Made by a program: the position numbers and the translations under genes. From the NCBI RefSeq assembly GCF_001641265.1, contig NW_020167531.1, forward strand, positions 992,001 to 1,056,000: 64,000 nucleotides of DNA, written 5' to 3'. How positions within the stretch are numbered: the first letter of the stretch is position 1; the number at the start of each line of letters is the position of its first letter. Of the stretch, positions 30,840-40,921 are shown piece after piece. The notes under the pieces were generated by a model. That model ran no database searches and was not told the DNA's origin. It worked only from the letters and a program-made list of their open reading frames with translations. This DNA is from Pseudogymnoascus destructans (Eukaryota; Ascomycota; Leotiomycetes; Thelebolales; Thelebolaceae).

Positions 30840-33800
30840 TCACATGCCCACCCCCTCCCTCCCCATCCCCATCAACCTCTGCACCACACTATTCTTCCTC
30901 TCCACCCCCCTCGCCCCCTCCCCATCAAAAAAAAGCGCCGGAACCAACAACCGATACGGCGCCGTAATCCCCGCCGGATCCCTCTGATTCACCTCAACAT
31001 TCAACGTAATCTCCAGCCCCCCCTCCAGATCAATCGCATCCTCCTCCCTCATCTCCCTCCCCGCCTTCGCCGCCTTCTGACTCAGCCCCGTCGGCGTGCG
31101 ATGGAACGCCCGCAGCGGCGGAACGCCCGGCAACCCAATCGCTTCCGCAGACTGCACGCGCGAGGAGAGGGAGTTGTTGCGGTGGCTTGGTGGGGGGCGC
31201 GAGTGGGCGCGTGTGCGTGGTAGTGGAGCGGCGGTGGTGGAGAAGGGGGGGGATTCATCAAAGCTGAAGGCGTCGTCGCTGCTCTGGTTGCAGACGGGTT
31301 GCTTACCCTTGTGTTTAGCGCTGAAGTAGTCTTCGTCCCCGGCACCGCCTCTGATGCGTGGTATTCGCACGTCTTCGCTGCTATATGGCGGCTCAGAGTC
31401 CGTCTCGGAGCTGTAGCCGTTGATGCCGCCGCTATCGGTGGTGCGCTTCCCTTGTCGGCCGGATAGGCGGCGGAAGAGCGCTGCGGGACGGAAGTCCCGC
31501 GTGAGACTGAGCGTGCGCTGAGGTGGTTCTGGTCTTCCGCCAGGGTATGGCTCCGTCGGACGTCCTCGGCTCGAAGACAGACGGCGTAGCAGACCGCTGC
31601 CGCCGCGGGCAACGGGCGGGCGGGACGGTTCATTCCGCATTGGTGCGTCCGCGCGGTACGTCGGGCGTCGAGTTATAGAGAGACGACGCAGAAGACCAGG
31701 GCGCTCTGGACTGGGACTACGCTCGTCGGATGGTGTTGATGGGGGTGAGAGCTCGGGGTTGTATGGGCGGATGGAGCACCAGTTGCGGCGGGGGAGGAGG
31801 CAGTTGTTGTTGCGCTTCTTGCCGTCGACGTCGTGGGTGAAGATTGGGATCATGCTCTCGTCGGTCTCGTCGTCGAAGTGGTGGACTTTGTTGCGCTTGT
31901 TGAGGATGTCTGCCATCATGTCTGGTGGTGGTGTGTTGACGATAGCGGAGGATATGACGTTCGGCATGTACCTGTGATCCTTGTCTTTGGGGATTCCGAG
32001 CTTGGGGTTGCTGTAGAACTGTCCGATGGCTGCGAGATGCACGTCTCCGCCGAGAATGGTAATCCGAACTGACTTATCAGCTGCCAGGTCTTGGAGATCT
32101 TCGATGAGACACTGTCGCTCCTTTTTGTGACTTTTGGCTGTCCAATGGTCATCAAGATCGTCGAGAATCTCAACACCACCATCAAACTGATTGAGGAGGC
32201 TGCTGAATAGACCTGCCCGACCAAGAGCCTTAACAGGATCCATGGCCCTCGAAGTGAGACTATTAATCATTAGTAGGCGCCTTATGCGCTTCGGAGCTGT
32301 TGTTGACTTACATATTCTCGAGCCACACGAGTCTAGGGTATGCAATCGGAACACCCATCAACACAATAAGATGCTTAGTTTCACCCAATACAATCTCATC
32401 GTGGCATCGGTCCATGATCTTTTGATACGTTTCCTCCGACAGCACATATTCGCGACCGCGCTCCGTCCGACAATCCATTCCAAGGAAGGAGATGCCCGCT
32501 CCCATAGACATGAAAACGCTGCGGCTATTCTCCTTGATATATGGTCCAGGGCTTTCACCGATCAACCAGCTAGGTTCCGTATCTTCCCCCTCATCGATAC
32601 TGCTCTGGTGTTGGAAGAGCATATAGTATTTAAATGCAACGTTGCCCAACCCCGAAAACACTGGCGAGTCCATGAAATGGTGCGGATAAGATCCGAAGCC
32701 ATCAATGATATCGTGGTCATCAAATATATTCACCATAGGAATCTGAGAGTTGGCGAGGCCAAACAAGCCCTGGGAAAACCACATAGAGTATCTGTTCAGG
32801 TAGAATTCTTCCAGTTCGTCCTGCATATCTGCCGTAAATGATGCACTGTGCTTGTGCATAGGGTTTTTCATAGCAAGCCAATCTGCGAAAAGCTCCGTCT
32901 GATTCACACAATCATTGTAAATCTGATCTCCGCCTCCAATCATAACATGGAATGGCTGCGTTTGATGTGTGTTCAGCACATCACGCCACATCGGGTCAGG
33001 TCCGCTGAACTCGTCCCTGTTAACACTAAGACTAAAGCCGTTGCAGCTGTGGAACATCAGGTTCATAGACTGTCCCACAGCTGGCACCCAGAAACCAGTA
33101 GCTGGACCATTGTTGATCTTATATGCAATGCGTTGTTGCTTGTCGGTAACCTCAACTTCAATATTGAAGCGCCAAAATGTAACACCGGGTTCGGCGTGTA
33201 GACGGAATCCCTTGACGGTAGCTACCTTTCCAGCCATCTCGCCATCCACTTGCCCAGCAGAGCCATCTGCATGAGCTGACGGGCTGCGTTGGCCCTCAAA
33301 GATACCTTCGTCGGACTCATTTCTAGACAGGTCGATCGCTTCTTCCAATTCCTCCACTGGGCGAACATACAACGTCTTCCCATCGCGCCCAACCTTTGTC
33401 TGCCCAGCAAGAGGGTCTACGTACTCCGGTGCAACATCAGCGCCGCTCTTAAAGTGACGTGGCGGTGGCAGGAACAGAGATTTTGGCTGGGGAAATAGAC
33501 GCAGAGTCGGCACCGCTTCATCGTACTTAGAACGTGCATCTTCTGTGACTATCATCACACTGCCTCTCCAGATTTCTTTGGCGGGGGCTGTGGTGCGGCT
33601 CCCAGGTCGCTGAGAAGCCATCTCCTTCTTCATACCAGCATAACGGAGTAGAGGTCCACACTTCAAGAATAGGCGTGGGCTGAATCCAGTTGGGCCATCT
33701 TTTGTCTCCTTGTGAGTCTCTGCATCTTCAGTCGTTTTGGCAACACTGCGCCTTCGTCTCCCAGTGTTTCCAGCTTCCCACCACGCCTTATCTTTGTCTG

Positions 33801-35808
33801 CTTCTGTTTGCTTTGGTAGAGGTTCCTTTACATCAAGCAACGTTCCAGTCAGAGATGCCACACCCGCAGTCTTCCACTCAAACAGCCGTTCTGTTGGAGC
33901 GTACAGGCCATATCCTGGCTCAAACGGATCTCGCCTATTACGGCCTGCGTGGACTATCTTTGAGATAAAATGATGTCCATCCGGCCCCGTTGCAGCCTGT
34001 TCCTGCCCATAATTCCCAGCAGCAGTCACCGCGGGGACGGCGTACCGTGGTCCATTTACAGTCGCTACCTCTGTTGCTCCACTGTCAAGTCCACGCTCAG
34101 CATTAGCATTTAACTCTGGGCCCAGCTCCTCCGAGCGATCAAGTCTGTCCGCATAGAGTTGCTGCTGTTGTGGGGATATGGTTCTTGGGATGTCTGTCCC
34201 CAGTTTATTTCCCATTAGCTGTTCGATTTTCCGCGTTGAGTTGCCTCGTTTTGGCACGGCGTCTAGACTATCATCATCAGACAGTCCTTCCGTATCCAAA
34301 TTATTTCTGTCTTGGCGTTTTGAACCACCACTAGCCACGACAGCAGCACCACGGTTTCTGTTTCCAGCGTTGACCTGGGCAGAGTCAAAGGTCACCGCTG
34401 AGAATGCTCTCTGCGCCTGATCGTCATGGCCTTTAGCCTTGTTTGCCGCTTCAGTCTTGTTGTTCGCATCAAGGAGTTTATCATACAGGGCATCCCAAGG
34501 GGCTTTTGGGTCTTTCTTTTTCAGCCTGTTACTGGTATTTCGCTGCAAAAATGCTCCTGCGCGCTCTCGGAAGCTCCGTCCTCGCTGAACTCCCGGCTGG
34601 GGTTGTACGTCGGGTTCTACGTCGGGTTCAGGCACGGCAGTCGCAGTTTCAGGATGTGGCTGGAGTTGAGGCTTCGGCTGATAGCTAACATCTTTTCCGA
34701 TGGGAACAGGAGGTCGCACAGGTACCGGTTTCATGCTTTCTTGCAGACTCGGAATCTGGCGGTCATCCTGACCAATAATACCCAATCTCCTTGTATCTCT
34801 CTCTCTTTGTATCTCTCTTTCCTCTGGCAAAGCCCCCGGCTCGCTTCTCGCATCTGCGGGTTGTCTGGCTCCGAAATGGACGGTGTTTTGACCACTGCGG
34901 CCTGCTTTCGCCTCTCTTGCGCGCCGTTCAGCTTCTTCCATGCGGGCCCGCTTCTCTTCCTTGGCGATGAAAGTCTGTTCTAGCCTCTGCAGCGGGGACC
35001 TTTTTGACGTATACTGCTGTTGTGCCCCTGGCTCGGTAGCGCTTGATCGCCTTCGGTTTTGCGAATTAGCAACCGCGCTCCGGATTTCCGGCCTCTCTTT
35101 TCGCGCTTGTACGCTCCCTCGTCTTATATTTGATCTCTCGGGGTTGTCGTCGCGACTCGCGAGGTTTCCAGTAGTATTTGCTCGACCGAGTTCTGTATCG
35201 ACATTCAGAGGCCTGCGCCCAGCTCCGCGGTCTTTGTTCAATTGGGAAGCTTCGCGGTAATAATCGGGGTTTTGTCTGGCGCGTTCGACGGGTTCGGGTG
35301 GCCTTCGGGACCTGATGCCCTCTGACTCCAAGTATCGGTCGCCATTGGACTGTGGAGGACTATAGCTCGATGGAGGGCCCTGTCGAGGAACATCCGGGGC
35401 TGCTGGTGGCGGGCCCGTGCTTTCTTCGAATAGTTGTTGCGCCTTTTCTCCACTGGCGCGTTTGCGCCGTCTCTCCAACGATTCCTTATTGTAGGGGTCT
35501 TCGCCGTATTGATATGAAGGGGGTCGAGGCGCAAGGCCTTTTGCGCGGAATGTCGATTCGACTGGCGATGCGAATGGGCTCAGCGTCGATTCCGTGGGCG
35601 CTTGGCTATGGATCGAATAGCGGTCGGGCCTGGGCTGGGGCTGGGGCTGGGAGGCTCGCGGATATGGTTCAGTAGGGAGCGCTTTCTGCAGATTCGGGCC
35701 CATGGATCCATTGCCTACAGAGCCCTTTCGAAGAGAGCCCTGTCGTTGAGTGACAACGTCTGGCGGTGGGTTGATAGCTCCCCAGTACGGCGCTGGCTTG
35801 CCGGACAT
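30840..35808 (-). CDS. PhoD-like metallophosphatase, very long
   Basis: Two exons (35808-32312 and 32259-30840, intron 52 bp with CTAAT branch) give about 1638 residues without interruption. Residues 1 to about 700 are disordered and rich in Arg, Pro and Gln. The PhoD-like catalytic region follows at about residues 930-1290, with GGGDQIYND, FDDHDIIDGFGSYP, GVPIAYPRLVWLEN and ILGGDVHLAAIGQF supplying the metal-binding Asp and His residues. The C-terminus is again Ser/Pro/Arg-rich. Founding PhoD is a secreted bacterial phosphodiesterase. This long form with no signal peptide is typical of ascomycetes and is presumably intracellular, substrate unknown. The start at 35808 (MSGKPAPYWGAINPPP) is the first Met of a frame preceded by an AT-rich leader. 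It is the largest and best preserved gene in the window. Confidence 0.92.
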
Positions 35809-36276
35809 GTCGATCGAAGCTATCGCCGACAGCTACAAAAGGACCACAACAAGTGAAATCGACGCAATGTGGATAAGCTGATGCGAACAGAGATTGAAGT
35901 GTAAACTCGCGGTTGAAGATGCAGGGTGAAGCAGATAACAATACAGTATATCCAAGCAACAGCAACTGTCACCGACACAATCGACGCACGTTCGTCTCAT
36001 AGGGCAGCAGTCGAGGCCATTAGGCCACTTCAGCATCGTAATTTGAGTGTAACAGCGTAGCAGCTTTAGCCTAGATAGGAAATGATGTAACAATAATCCT
36101 TGCGCCCCCCTGTTGCCACTATTTCCTAATGTAGTCTAAAGCTGATACAGTGTAGCAGCTCGGGCCTTGGCAGTCTGGCCTAAATAGGTTAGTATTATAA
36201 GTAAAGGGCAAAAACTCGATACAGTAAAGCACGTTATAACGATGCATTTGCTGCCACCTGAATATATCGTTATAAT
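35809..36276. other. Upstream region of PhoD gene and repeat border
   Basis: The first 200 bases should hold the PhoD promoter. From about 36050 there are two similar segments (GTAGCAGCTTTAGCCTAGATAGG and GTAGCAGCTCGGGCC..CCTAAATAGG). A CAGTAAAGCACGTTATAACG sequence at about 36221 resembles a Fot/pogo terminus, which would pair with the pogo-E fragment right of the hAT-type element. Confidence 0.45.
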
Positions 36277-36617
36277 TAGGCTGCGCACTGGGTACTCACG
36301 AGTCGAGTAGTAGAATTTTTACTCACCCAGCTGAGTTACTCGCTCATGTCCCGAGTATTGTTGAATGAGGATTACTCACTTGCTGAGTACCTAGTATGGG
36401 TCTTGGCAACTCAGTTATATCACGTGTTTGATTAGCCATTACTTATGTTAAAAACGGGGTGCGACTTCATTGATCAAGACGCCATAACTCCAACTCCATT
36501 CCCATATTGTTGATGTCCTATTCCACACTATAACCTTTGGCCTTTAGGTACCAGGTTACCAGATGGTTACCAGAACTCATCTGACCTTCATTCCTGGGTG
36601 AGAGACATTTCCATCGA

Positions 36618-37191
36618 TTAAGCCCACAGCTTAAACATCATATCCTGCAAACGCCGAACCAATATCATACCCTTTGCCTGAATTGTCACTCTCTTCGCAT
36701 GAATAGCGAGGAGGTTTGTCACTATAACTGTTAGTATGTCCCTGTCACTATGTTTAAACATCATACTCTCAAATTCTCGAATGAGGAAGCATTCAGCAGC
36801 TTCCTAAAGAGCTAGGATAGCAGATTGCTGGAAGCGAAGATTGGACTTGAAGTCTTCTGTGATTTCCCTAACAAGACGCTGGAATGGGAGCTAGTATCAA
36901 GTTGCTGTCTTCTGATATCGCGGAGAGCCTTGGTGCCTATATGTTTATTAGAGAGTTCTGGTAACCCTCTGGTAATCCTCTGGTAATCCTCTTACTAGAC
37001 TTTGTGCAGCGCGTGGCCTTCTGAGCATGATTGTTGCTAGCTTGAGATGAGCAAACTGGAGCTTTTCTTGCTGTGCCCACAGCCTTTTCCTGTCCCTTTC
37101 CGCCAAGCCCAGAGCCAGCCCGTAATCCAAGTGGCATCCTTGGTGCTATGCCGCCAGTTGATCTCCTAGCAGTTTGCTTGGTACGAGTCAT
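36618..37191 (-). pseudogene. Histone H3-like gene inside the hAT-type element
   Basis: Exons 37191-36996, 36936-36767 and 36721-36618 with GT..AG introns of 59 and 45 bp, plus a likely 5-prime leader intron at 37195-37263. Exon 1 begins MTRTKQTARRSTGG, the H3 tail. Exon 2 gives TKALRDIRRQQ, LPFQRLVREITEDFKSNLRFQ and SAILAL(stop)EAAE. Exon 3 gives NLLAIHAKRVTIQAKG, the H3 core end, then an altered tail. H3 packages DNA in nucleosomes. Here tail position 4 is still Lys, but positions 9, 14 and 18 are Arg, Ile and Met, and the loop after residue 20 is unrelated to H3. A frame break (about 36910) and a TAG for CAG in the ALQEA region show it is decayed. Intact intron signals argue for capture of a genomic gene and against reverse transcription. 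Confidence 0.85.
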
Positions 37192-37590
37192 TTGCTAATA
37201 TCAAGGTGAGTTAGTAAAGTAAACACAAGATAAAGAAGTAGATCAAAAGATATGTGTACTTACAGTGAGTTTGTAGAAAGAATATTGCAGAAGAAGAGTA
37301 TAGTAAAGAGGTAGAGGTTGAAAGGTATGTGTTTTATATGAAGGTGCGCATTGTGGTGTTGTTTTTGGAACAGTAATTCTTTGTAGGTGAATATTCCTTC
37401 ACAAATATTTTTGTTTGCAACTTTAAAATAACCACGACCTTAGAACCACCTTCCTTGGTTACTCTCCGATCTACACATTCTTCTTCCCTTTTGAGCCTTT
37501 ACCTCTTCACTAGGACTTCAACTAAGTTTATTATCTTGATTCTATAGCCAGAACTTCTGGAGATCTCTGCTAATCACATGTTTAGTTAGT

Positions 37591-38971
37591 ATGGCGAAAC
37601 TCAAGGCACATGAAGAACTCTCCACTAATGCGAATACTATCAAAGCTCGCAACTGCGTCTCCAACCTTACTGAAGATGAGAAGGCTGTTCACTTAGCACT
37701 CAAGGCTGACCATGCTGATCTGAGCTACTACTTAAAGAAGTTATATAAGTCTGCAAAGTGTAAGGATGCCTCCTTACCTAGATACTCGAAGAACCCGCCT
37801 CAGAGCTGTTACGGTCACCACAAGCATGAAATCCGACTCGGTGTGGTTTCGGACCAGTAGAGGAGGACATAGCGAGTTACACTATAGTGGGGGACAGTAA
37901 GGGTGTAGGGTTCAGGGTCGATGCGGACCTGTTGCGGTGGAAGGTTCAGGGCTAGGGTTGGGATAACCGAGTCGGGCCCGTTTCGGGTACTTAAGGAAAC
38001 AAACTTAACGGGGTTCCCCCTTCATCTTTTTTGTATCCTTCGTAGTAGACCTATAGGATAGCATCCTTTTAGCCTCCAACTTGCACTCTCATATGCTATT
38101 ACTGTGAGCTGGGTGCCCTGTGTCATTACACAAAGTATATCGCTGCCTCTACTGAAGACAAGACACGTCTACAGAATGAATTGAAGGTTGAGCGTATTTG
38201 TGTTCGGTAAGTTCCTTCTGGTAATCTCTGGTAGCCTCAATCTAACTATAAACAGGACTGAGAAGGGTACCCATGCATCTTGCATTGCGAATCAGAAAGT
38301 CAAGAATATTAGCGCCTCTTCTTCTCCACAAGCCCCACCATCTACTCCGCCCAAACAACTTCTGTCTGAGCTTGCTGCATTTGAGGGTATCTCAAGTATT
38401 CCAATCGATGACAATCATAACAGCGAATGGGAGGATACTGAGGTTGAAGACGATTTGGAGTTGGAGCTTATGTTACAGCGCGAGATATTTTAAATGACGA
38501 GGCTGTTCTACCAGATGAGCTTTCCGATGAAGAGATCACTAGCACCCAGGCTCTCTTAACTCAAGCGCACATTGATGTATGCTACCTCATAATCTGGTAA
38601 TCTTCTGGTGATACTAATAGTTGATAGGCCCATGAAGAGTCCAATTTCCGCAAGTGGCAACATTTCTGGGATAGCTGTATCCACTCATATACGAGAAAGG
38701 CTGGAAAGCTGAGAAAGAAGCCTGAGCGTCTCTTTGAGTATATGCCGTGGATTGATGTAGAGGAAGGGTACGTCTCTGATCATCCTAGCAATCTTCTGGC
38801 AATACTAATTGTTTATTATAGCACTTTTCACGAGGTTATCCCACCACATAAATATTTCTGTTTGTACGAGCAGGCAGTTTGGAAAGTGGGCCTAATTACC
38901 AGGACCTGTGCAGTGGTACCCAAAGTCTTACAATCTTGTCGACAATGGATGGTTGCAAATATCCACTCATA
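37591..38971 (+). pseudogene. Unknown intron-bearing gene in the hAT-type element
   Basis: I do not recognise the product. It starts MAKLKAHEELSTNANTIK and is cut at 37758 by a solo LTR-3, after which the frame continues YIAASTEDKTRLQNELK. Introns fit at 38207-38255, 38577-38627 and 38768-38821 (49-54 bp, with CTAAC/CTAAT branch sites). A frame change near 38490 separates LMLQRE from DILNDEAVLPDELSDEE. The later part reads FRKWQHFWDSCIHSYTRKAGK and PWIDVEEG. It is acidic in the middle and basic near the end. It could be a passenger gene or a diverged transposase N-terminal extension, and I cannot choose between them. Confidence 0.6.
37759..38130. repeat. LTR-3 copy b, solo LTR (TSD caaag), long form
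   Basis: 372 bp, TGTAAGGATGCC to GTGTCATTACA. caaag at 37754-37758 and 38131-38135 is a perfect duplication. Removing it restores the reading frame of the unknown gene (SAK-YIA). Confidence 0.95.
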
Positions 38972-39295
38972 GTTCTAGCTTCAAAGAGGCGTTCTTACTT
39001 GTCTACTCTAAGAAGTTTGATAAGGAAAAGTGGGCTAAGGTATCAGCTGCACAGGATATGTTGTTCCTGGAGCTAGAGTAGAGGAGAACTTGAGTTGCTA
39101 AAGTTATAGCGCTGGAGTACCTTTCGCGTTGGAAAACCAGGTATTTAAGTACTTCATCGTAGCCAGACTTCTGGTAACCTTCTGATAATCGAGCAATTTG
39201 CCAAATGCCATCTCAATACTCAGAGTTGTTTGATTCTGACAGTATTCTCAGACTCTTTTCCGTCTTCTCAACGACTATCCTCATTAAATCAAGTT
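38972..39295. other. Degenerate continuation inside the hAT-type element
   Basis: Short frames (SFKEAFLLVYSKKFD, WAKVSAAQDML) suggest that coding sequence of the unknown gene continues with stops. A TTCTGGTAACCTTCTGATAA motif pair lies at about 39169. Confidence 0.4.
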
Positions 39296-39544
39296 TGTAA
39301 GGACACAGGGCACCCAGCTCACAGTAATAGCATATGAGAGTGCGAGTCAGAGGCTAAACGGATGCTATCCTATAGGTCTACTACGAAGGATACAAAAAAG
39401 ATGAAGAGAGGAACCCCCGTTGGGTCAATCTCCTTAAGTACCCGAAACGGGTCCGACTCAGCTAACCTGCCTTAACTCTTATCATGTGACCGTAACCTGC
39501 CCGACTCAGATCCTTTCCATCACTGAGGGACAGGCATCCTTACA
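39296..39544. repeat. LTR-3 copy c, solo LTR (TSD aagtt/aagtc), short form
   Basis: 249 bp, TGTAAGGACACAGGG to GGCATCCTTACA. Flanks aagtt (39291-39295) and aagtc (39545-39549) differ by one C/T change. Confidence 0.9.
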
Positions 39545-39549
39545 AAGTC

Positions 39550-39942
39550 CCTGCAGGCCTTGAATATATTGGCAAGTTAAACCAATTCGTCAAATGGACT
39601 AAGGACACACACGATATATTCATTGAGTGGTGGAAGCTATCACGATGGTATGAACAACACTCAGATCATACTACAAAACTCCTTATGAAGATTGCATGGG
39701 ATTCAACCAACTGGAGTTCTCAATACTGGAGAAGTTATCACCAAGGAGCAGACCGGCTTTCTGGAGAACCATGTGTTATTTGTACTTATTGTTCGAAGGC
39801 CCTTACGCATCCTGCAATCAAGTCTGCTGGCCCAAAGTCTATGGCAACACATCTTGCATCAGACATTTGCAAAAAGAAGTCACAGATGGGAAGGATAGTC
39901 TCTATCAAATGCGAATCAATCAAATGCAACCTCAACAAGTAA
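39550..39942 (+). pseudogene. BED zinc-finger fragment of the element's transposase
   Basis: The plus strand reads YIGKLNQFVKWTKDTHDIF, then a BED-type finger: CVICTYCSKALTHP, then SMATHLASDICKKK. This finger type opens hAT transposases and binds the terminal repeats. No hAT catalytic domain follows before the element ends at 40497, so the transposase is truncated. Confidence 0.72.
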
Positions 39943-40497
39943 GGATTACCAGATTATTACCAGAATTATGTAGGTTAATACCTATAATAAGATCATATTC
40001 TCACACAAGAGACATTTTATGAACAAGTTCTATACACAGTTATCTTGACTCATAGCTCGTTCCGCTCAGTCGAGGATCCTCATCAAGACCCTATAAATAC
40101 TTTAGGTATTAGTAGGTCTGGCCGGCCTCATCAAGCAAGGTGGAGGGATGTTCTTAAGCATATATAATAGATAATAGCGTTCTAATAATCTTCTGATAAT
40201 CATGGTACTTAGATAGAGGAATATACATGATTCGTTCTCACAGCTTACTAGAGATGGCGAGAGTGATGCTAATAGATGTAATACTTTAACTTAACCATAA
40301 AACAGTATTAATCGTATGAGGGACTGTTCACATGATGCATAAATCTTACACGTGATAGCCGAGTACTCACCGGGTTTTTACAGAGTAACTGAGTATTGAC
40401 CTCACTCACCGAGTCGAGTAAAAGGTTCAGCTACTCACCCAGCTGAGTAACCCACTGAGCGAGTGAGCCGAGTATTGAGCGAGTAGTGCGCAGCCTA
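39943..40497. other. Right part of the hAT-type element, non-coding
   Basis: Contains two more motif pairs (GGATTACCAGATTATTACCAGA at about 39942, TTCTAATAATCTTCTGATAA at about 40180) and the right subterminal GAGTACTC array ending at the inverted repeat. Confidence 0.5.
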
Positions 40498-40528
40498 GTT
40501 ATAATGATAATATCGCTATATTGATTAT

Positions 40529-40920
40529 TATGTAATCCAACTATCTAACGTACTTTGCACCCGTGACCCTTGATCCAGTGCGAATTCTAAACGCTCGAGG
40601 CCTTGTAAATACTCTGATTGAAGAGCCTCTTGTTCTTCAGTAAACTCAATCAGTACTTGGAGTGCTTGACGAGCGCTCTTCACAGAATGTAAAGAGCGCT
40701 CTGATTCTAAACTCTTCTTCGTCATCTTCTTGAGTCTGCTGAAGACCTAGATGCTCATCAATAACCTCTTGTAGAACCTCGTCCTCGCTTGGTGTCCCAT
40801 TTTGTATATCCTCTTCTTCGTCGCTTGGGTTTAGAAAGTTAGAAATTGCCATAACGTCACGTATAACTTGTTCATAGAGTTCGTTGATACCTGGAGGAGT
40901 AATTGGAATCGGAAGAGCAA
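40529..40920 (-). pseudogene. pogo-E transposase C-terminal fragment
   Basis: The minus strand reads ALPIPITPPGINELYEQVIRD, then MAISNFLNPSDEEEDI, a frame shift near 40710, then ARQALQVLIEFTEEQ and VQSTLDSWIT with stop. This is the acidic tail typical of fungal pogo/Fot transposases. It is cut on the right by hAT-2 at 40922 and on the left its terminus is separated by the hAT-type element. Confidence 0.75.
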
Positions 40921-40921
40921 T

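Larger units (their letters stand above)
36277..40497. mobile_element. hAT-type transposon carrying a histone H3-like gene (8-bp TSD gttataat)
   Basis: The left end TAGGCTGCGCACT and the right end AGTGCGCAGCCTA are 13-bp inverted repeats. gttataat flanks both sides (36269-36276 and 40498-40505), a perfect 8-bp duplication as made by hAT transposases. Subterminal regions carry repeated GAGTACTC/ACTCGAGT-type motifs. Inside the 4221 bp are an H3-like gene (minus), an unknown intron-bearing gene (plus), a BED-finger fragment (plus) and two solo LTR-3 copies. No complete transposase is present, so the element is non-autonomous now. Confidence 0.88.

Noticed and set aside
31082..35260. Several long frames opposite or out of phase with the PhoD-like gene
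   Set aside because: Low-complexity coding sequence leaves long open frames in other phases. None has a motif.
36777..36936. The H3-like core as a chance match
   Set aside because: Three exons in the correct order with proper splice signals each match a different part of H3, which chance cannot explain.
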